Assembly (NCBI RefSeq): GCF_014635325.1 | Contig: NZ_BMCT01000011.1 | Coordinates: forward strand, 62,001-126,000 | Direction of reading: 5' to 3' | DNA length: 64,000 bases | DNA from: Azorhizobium oxalatiphilum | GTDB taxonomy: Bacteria; Pseudomonadota; Alphaproteobacteria; Rhizobiales; Xanthobacteraceae | Part shown: piece after piece, positions 60,348 to 64,000 of the stretch | Layout of the letters: each line of letters opens with the position of its first letter | How positions within the stretch are numbered: the first letter of the stretch is position 1 | Position numbers and translations under genes: made by a program | Notes under the pieces: model-generated | Told to the model about the DNA's origin: nothing | Database searches by the model: none | What the model saw: only the letters and a program-made list of their open reading frames with translations

Positions 60348-62321
60348 TCAGGCGGCGTCCCGCGCCTCCCGGCCGACGATGGCGACGATGTCGGCCATGA
60401 TGCGGTTCAGCTCGAAATTCTTCGGCGTATAGACCGCCGCCACCCCGAAGGAGCGCAGCGCCGCCTCGTCCTCGGGCGGGATGATGCCGCCCACCACCAC
60501 CGGAATGTCGGACAATCCTTCCGCATGCATGCGCTCCATCACGTCGCGCACCAGCGGTACGTGGGAGCCGGAAAGGATAGATAATCCAACCACATGCACG
60601 CTTTCTTCCAGCGCGGCGTTGACGATCTCGGCGGGTGTCAGGCGGATGCCCTCATAGACCACCTCCATGCCGGCATCGCGGGCCCGCACGGCGATCTGCT
60701 CGGCACCGTTGGAATGCCCGTCCAGTCCCGGCTTGCCGACCAGGAATTTCAGCCGCCGCCCGAGCTTCTCCGACACCGCATCGACGCCCGCGCGAACCTC
60801 GTCCAGCCCTTGCGTATCAAGGCGTGCCGCGCGTCCGACGCCGGTGGGCGCACGATACTCGCCGAAGATCTCGCGCAGCGCCGTGCCCCATTCGCCGGTG
60901 GTCACGCCCACCTTGGCGCAGAGAATGGAGGGCTCCATGATGTTGCCCCCCTCCCGCGCCGCTTTTCTCAATGCTTCCAGTGCGTTGGCGGTGGCATCCG
61001 CATCCCGCGCCGCGCGCCATGCCTGAAGCCGCGCCACCTGCTCCGGTTCCACATGCTCGGGCACGGTGAGGATGGAGCCCTCTCCGGTGGTCAGTGGCGA
61101 GGGCTCGGTGTCGGTCCAGCGGTTGACGCCCACCACCACCTGATCGCCGGTCTCGATGGCTTCGAGGCGCCGGGTGTTGGACTCCACAAGCTGCTGTTTC
61201 ATATAGGAGTTTTCGATCGCCGCCACGGCGCCGCCCATGGCTTCGATACGCGCCAGTTCCGCCCGCGCCTCGTCCTTCAGCGCCTCCACCTTGCGGTCGA
61301 TCTCGGCCGATCCGTCGAAGATGTCGCCATATTCCAGAAGGTCGGTCTCATAGGCCAGCACCTGCTGCATGCGCAGCGACCATTGCTGGTCGAAGGAGCG
61401 CGGCAGGCCCAGCGCCTCGTTCCAGGCCGGCAGCTGCACGGCGCGCGCACGGGCCTTCTTGGAGAGCGTAACCGCCAGCATTTCCAACAGGATACGGTAG
61501 ACGTTGTTCTCCGGCTGCTGCTCGGTGAGGCCGAGCGAATTCACCTGCACGCCATAGCGGAACAGCTTCTGCTTGGCGTCCGTGATGCCGTAGCGATTGA
61601 CGCAGATCTCGTCCCACAGATCCACGAACGCCCGCATCTTGCACAGCTCGGTCACGAACCGCATGCCCGCATTCACGAAGAAGGAGATGCGCCCCACCAC
61701 CTCGCCGAACACATCGCCTTCGGCCTGCCCGGAGCGCTTCACCGTGTCGAGGATGGCGATGGCATTGGCCAGCGCGAAGGCCAGCTCCTGCACCGGCGTC
61801 GCCCCCGCCTCCTGCAGATGGTAGGAGCAGACGTTCATCGGGTTCCAGCGCGGCAAGTGACTGGTGGTGAAGACGATTACGTCCTTGGTCAGCCGCATGG
61901 ACGGGGCCGGCGGGAACACATAGGTGCCGCGCGACAGGTATTCCTTGATGATGTCGTTCTGGGTGGTGCCCTGCAATCGGGCCCGGTCCGCCCCCTGCTC
62001 GTCGGCCACCGCGATATAGAGCGCCAGCAGCCACGGGGCGCAGGCGTTGATGGTCATGGAGGTGTTCATCTCGCTGAGCGGGATGCCCTCGAACAGGGTC
62101 CGCATGTCGCCGAGATGGGAAATCGGCACGCCCACCTTGCCCACCTCGCCGCGGGCGAGGGGATGGTCGCTGTCGTAGCCGGTCTGGGTGGGCAGGTCGA
62201 AGGCCACCGAGAGGCCGGTCTGGCCCTTGGCGAGGTTGGAACGATAGAGCTTGTTGGACTCCGCAGCAGTCGAATGGCCCGCATAGGTGCGGAACAGCCA
62301 CGGTTTGTCACGGCCCGCCAT
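60348..62321 (-). CDS. ecm: Ethylmalonyl-CoA mutase
   Basis: Coenzyme B12-dependent enzyme that turns (2R)-ethylmalonyl-CoA into methylsuccinyl-CoA in the ethylmalonyl-CoA pathway for growth on C1 and C2 compounds; formerly MeaA. The 657-residue protein has the catalytic barrel (RTYAGHSTAAESNKLYR, SVAFDLPTQTGYDSDHP) and a C-terminal cobalamin domain with GLDGHSNG, where His536 is the lower cobalt ligand, plus GLSILSGSH. The start at 62321 has GGGGGAGG upstream. It is a single gene here; ccr is not in the window. Confidence 0.93.
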   Translation of the reverse strand: MAGRDKPWLFRTYAGHSTAAESNKLYRSNLAKGQTGLSVAFDLPTQTGYDSDHPLARGEVGKVGVPISHLGDMRTLFEGIPLSEMNTSMTINACAPWLLALYIAVADEQGADRARLQGTTQNDIIKEYLSRGTYVFPPAPSMRLTKDVIVFTTSHLPRWNPMNVCSYHLQEAGATPVQELAFALANAIAILDTVKRSGQAEGDVFGEVVGRISFFVNAGMRFVTELCKMRAFVDLWDEICVNRYGITDAKQKLFRYGVQVNSLGLTEQQPENNVYRILLEMLAVTLSKKARARAVQLPAWNEALGLPRSFDQQWSLRMQQVLAYETDLLEYGDIFDGSAEIDRKVEALKDEARAELARIEAMGGAVAAIENSYMKQQLVESNTRRLEAIETGDQVVVGVNRWTDTEPSPLTTGEGSILTVPEHVEPEQVARLQAWRAARDADATANALEALRKAAREGGNIMEPSILCAKVGVTTGEWGTALREIFGEYRAPTGVGRAARLDTQGLDEVRAGVDAVSEKLGRRLKFLVGKPGLDGHSNGAEQIAVRARDAGMEVVYEGIRLTPAEIVNAALEESVHVVGLSILSGSHVPLVRDVMERMHAEGLSDIPVVVGGIIPPEDEAALRSFGVAAVYTPKNFELNRIMADIVAIVGREARDAA

Positions 62322-62438
62322 GGTGCCTCCCCCTTGATCCCGGTTTCCCTGGCTGGCCATTCCGGCTCTTGCCTTTGGGTATCTTGCGCCGCAACGCAGC
62401 ATCCGTCGATGCTCATTTTGGCTGAGAAGCCGGGGGGC

Positions 62439-62675
62439 TCACGTCACCAGCGAGATCACGAACAGCAGGATGACCGCGCCGATGGTGGCGCAGATGATCT
62501 TGCCCACCACGCCGCCGACGATGAAGACATTGCCGAACAGGAAGCCGCCGATCAGCGCGCCCACGATGCCGACCGCGATGTTGCCGAGCAGCCCGAAACC
62601 CTTGCCGCGGAACACTTGTCCCGCCAGCCAGCCGGCGATGGCGCCGATCACGATCATGCCGATGAGTGCGGCCAT
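62439..62675 (-). CDS. GlsB/YeaQ/YmgE family membrane protein
   Basis: A 78-residue protein of three hydrophobic segments: IGMIVIGAIAGWLAGQV, GLLGNIAVGIVGALIGGFLF and GKIICATIGAVILLFVISLV, with the family signature GWLAGQVFRGKGFGLLGNI. Members are small, stress-induced inner-membrane proteins of unclear function. It stands between ecm and the GntR gene on the same strand. Confidence 0.9.
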   Translation of the reverse strand: MAALIGMIVIGAIAGWLAGQVFRGKGFGLLGNIAVGIVGALIGGFLFGNVFIVGGVVGKIICATIGAVILLFVISLVT

Positions 62676-62753
62676 GTGTCCCTCCGTCCCCTTTGCCCAT
62701 GCCCGCCTTATCTTGGGGCATCGGCAGGCGGGCCGGAAGAGGGGACGGTGGGC

Positions 62754-63479
62754 TCAGCCGGCGGTCGCCTGCGGCAGGCTGGCGCGTTGCAGCCGGTCGC
62801 GGCTGCGCCCGAGATGGATGCGCATGGCTTCGCGCGCCTGCTCGCAGTTCCCCGCCGCGATGCCGGCGAAGATGTCCGCATGTTCCTGCAACAGCACGCC
62901 CAGATAAGCTTCGCGCGAGGCGGCGATGAGCTGGAAGGTGTGCAGCCGCGAGCGCGGGATCAGCGGCCCGCCGAGATGGGAGAACAGATCGAGGAAGTGC
63001 CGGTTGCCGGTGGCGCGGGCGATGGCGGCATGGAAGTCGAGGTCCGGCTGCACCGCATCATCGTGGGAGGGGATGGCGTCCGCCATGGTGTCCAGCGCCG
63101 CCTGAAGCGCGGCAAGGTCCGCCGGGGTGCGGCGCACGGCGGCCAGCGCCGCTGCCTCGGTTTCCAGCCCCATGCGCACATCAAGCACGGCAACCACCTC
63201 CTGGATCACGCCGAGGCTGGCCTCCTCGATGTGAAACGGCAGGCCGGGCGAGGTGCGCAGCACGAAGGCCCCCACGCCCTGTTGGGTGGTGACGAGGCCG
63301 ATGCCCTTGAGATTGGTGATGGCCTCGCGCACCACGGTGCGGCTGACGCCGAACTCCGCGACCAGCTCCTGCTCGCTGGGCAGCCGCTCGCCGCCCTTGA
63401 ACCCGCCATCGGTGATGCGCGCGCGCAGGGCCGTCACCAGTTGCTGGACGAGGGTGTCGCGGCGTTTCAACTGGACCAA
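62754..63479 (-). CDS. GntR family regulator, FadR/FCD subgroup
   Basis: A 241-residue regulator from a TTG start with GGAG 8 bp upstream. The winged helix occupies about 10-75 (LRARITDGGFKGGERLPSEQ, VSRTVVREAITNLKGIGLV) and the all-helical FCD ligand domain about 90-230 (DLDFHAAIARATGNRHFLDL carries metal/acid-ligand residues). It follows the glucarate dehydratase gene by 93 bp on the same strand, so it probably controls hexarate catabolism. Confidence 0.87.
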   Translation of the reverse strand: MVQLKRRDTLVQQLVTALRARITDGGFKGGERLPSEQELVAEFGVSRTVVREAITNLKGIGLVTTQQGVGAFVLRTSPGLPFHIEEASLGVIQEVVAVLDVRMGLETEAAALAAVRRTPADLAALQAALDTMADAIPSHDDAVQPDLDFHAAIARATGNRHFLDLFSHLGGPLIPRSRLHTFQLIAASREAYLGVLLQEHADIFAGIAAGNCEQAREAMRIHLGRSRDRLQRASLPQATAG

Positions 63480-63572
63480 GGGCTTGTCTCCCGATCTGCC
63501 CAGACGGTGTAGGGCAGGATGCGGCGCGGGGCCACCAGGGTGGCGGTGCCCCGCTGCCGTTTTCGCGGATGC

Positions 63573-64000
63573 TCAGCGCACCATGCAGGGTTTCTTGCGG
63601 TCGAACTGCCAGCCGGGGATCAACTGGCGCATGGCGATGGCGTCATCGCGCGCCCCCAGGCCGTGGGCCTTGTAAAGCTGGTGCGCCGCGTCCACCGCGT
63701 CCATGTCGATCTCGATGCCCAGCCCGGCCTTCTCCGGCACCGCCACGAGGCCGCCGACGATCTTCAGCGGATCGCGGGTGAGGCGCTGGCCGTCCTGCCA
63801 GATCCAGTGGGTGTCGATGGCCGTCACCTTGCCCGGCGCGGCGGCGGCCACATGGGTGAACATGGCCAGCGAAATGTCGAAATGGTTGTTGGAGTGCGAG
63901 CCCCAGGTGAGGCCCCAGTCGCGGCACATCTGGGCTACGCGCACAGAGCCACGCAGCGTCCAGAAATGCGGGTCCGCCAGCGGAATGTCCACCGATAGCA
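63573..64000 (-). CDS. gudD: Glucarate dehydratase, C-terminal fragment
   Basis: The 3' end of a gene that enters from the right window edge. About 142 codons are present. The sequence [20 protein letters not shown] with the catalytic His, then [28 protein letters not shown], and the end [16 protein letters not shown] are characteristic of GudD in the mandelate racemase branch of the enolase superfamily, which dehydrates D-glucarate to 5-keto-4-deoxyglucarate. The GntR gene downstream is its likely regulator. Confidence 0.87.
   Translation of the reverse strand, partial: LSVDIPLADPHFWTLRGSVRVAQMCRDWGLTWGSHSNNHFDISLAMFTHVAAAAPGKVTAIDTHWIWQDGQRLTRDPLKIVGGLVAVPEKAGLGIEIDMDAVDAAHQLYKAHGLGARDDAIAMRQLIPGWQFDRKKPCMVR

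Noticed and set aside
60594-63512. Plus-strand open frame of about 970 codons across ecm, the GlsB-type gene and the GntR gene
   Set aside because: It spans three well-supported minus-strand genes and their gaps; no motif is present.

Overview
The window is GC-rich chromosomal DNA of an alphaproteobacterium, most likely a member of the Hyphomicrobiales (Rhizobiales) and perhaps close to the Xanthobacteraceae. The grounds are the dapF-mtaB-ftsY cluster, ethylmalonyl-CoA mutase, a serC leader of the alphaproteobacterial type, CtrA-like TTAA motifs, abundant REP-like palindromes and a carrier-protein aminoacylation operon of the kind known from Bradyrhizobium and Agrobacterium. No phage, integrase, transposase, rRNA or CRISPR array was seen. 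The assignment to an organism is inference.

Layout. 1-8.6 kb: N-terminus of a chemotaxis receptor, an MFS exporter, thpR, a secreted GyrI-like protein, dapF-mtaB-ftsY, and a divergent LysR/SDR pair. 8.7 kb: tRNA-Ala(CGC) with its promoter. 8.9-20.8 kb: an iron-siderophore uptake island with two exporter-fold ABC half-transporters, two TonB receptors, two PchR/YbtA-like AraC regulators and an FptX/RhtX/YbtX-like permease; no siderophore synthesis genes are visible. 20.9-22.7 kb: minCDE. 23.1-27.7 kb: a small ORF, carrier protein, acyl-CoA dehydrogenase-like flavoprotein, amino acid:carrier-protein ligase and a tandem alpha/beta hydrolase. 27.7-34.9 kb: LysR/MFS, a DUF1269 protein, a CYTH-like protein with a split CHR chromate-type transporter, two receiver-only proteins and a small outer-membrane barrel.

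35-48 kb: malate:quinone oxidoreductase with a Tat-like signal, a secreted protein of unknown function, glmM, an adenosine-kinase-type PfkB sugar kinase, a PIF1/RecD-like helicase, a sulfotransferase, a signal-less binding protein, a sterol-desaturase-like hydroxylase, a homocysteine S-methyltransferase, TetR, MliC and two tandem small peptides with double-glycine leader motifs. 48-64 kb: PRC-barrel protein, serC (with leader RNA) and serA, a secreted TPR-CHAT protease-like protein, a DMT exporter, dsbB with DUF5993, a serine hydrolase, a Cys-rich membrane protein of unknown function, ethylmalonyl-CoA mutase, a GlsB-type membrane protein, and a GntR regulator beside glucarate dehydratase (cut by the window edge).

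Functional themes. Core functions (lysine/peptidoglycan precursor, tRNA modification, SRP receptor, division-site placement, serine synthesis, amino-sugar synthesis, C2 assimilation) alternate with accessory modules. The most interesting are the carrier-protein operon (23.1-27.7 kb), the double-glycine peptide pair (47.5-47.9 kb), the siderophore piracy island, and a family of nested palindromic repeats, one pair of which is read in frame as part of the MtaB N-terminus.
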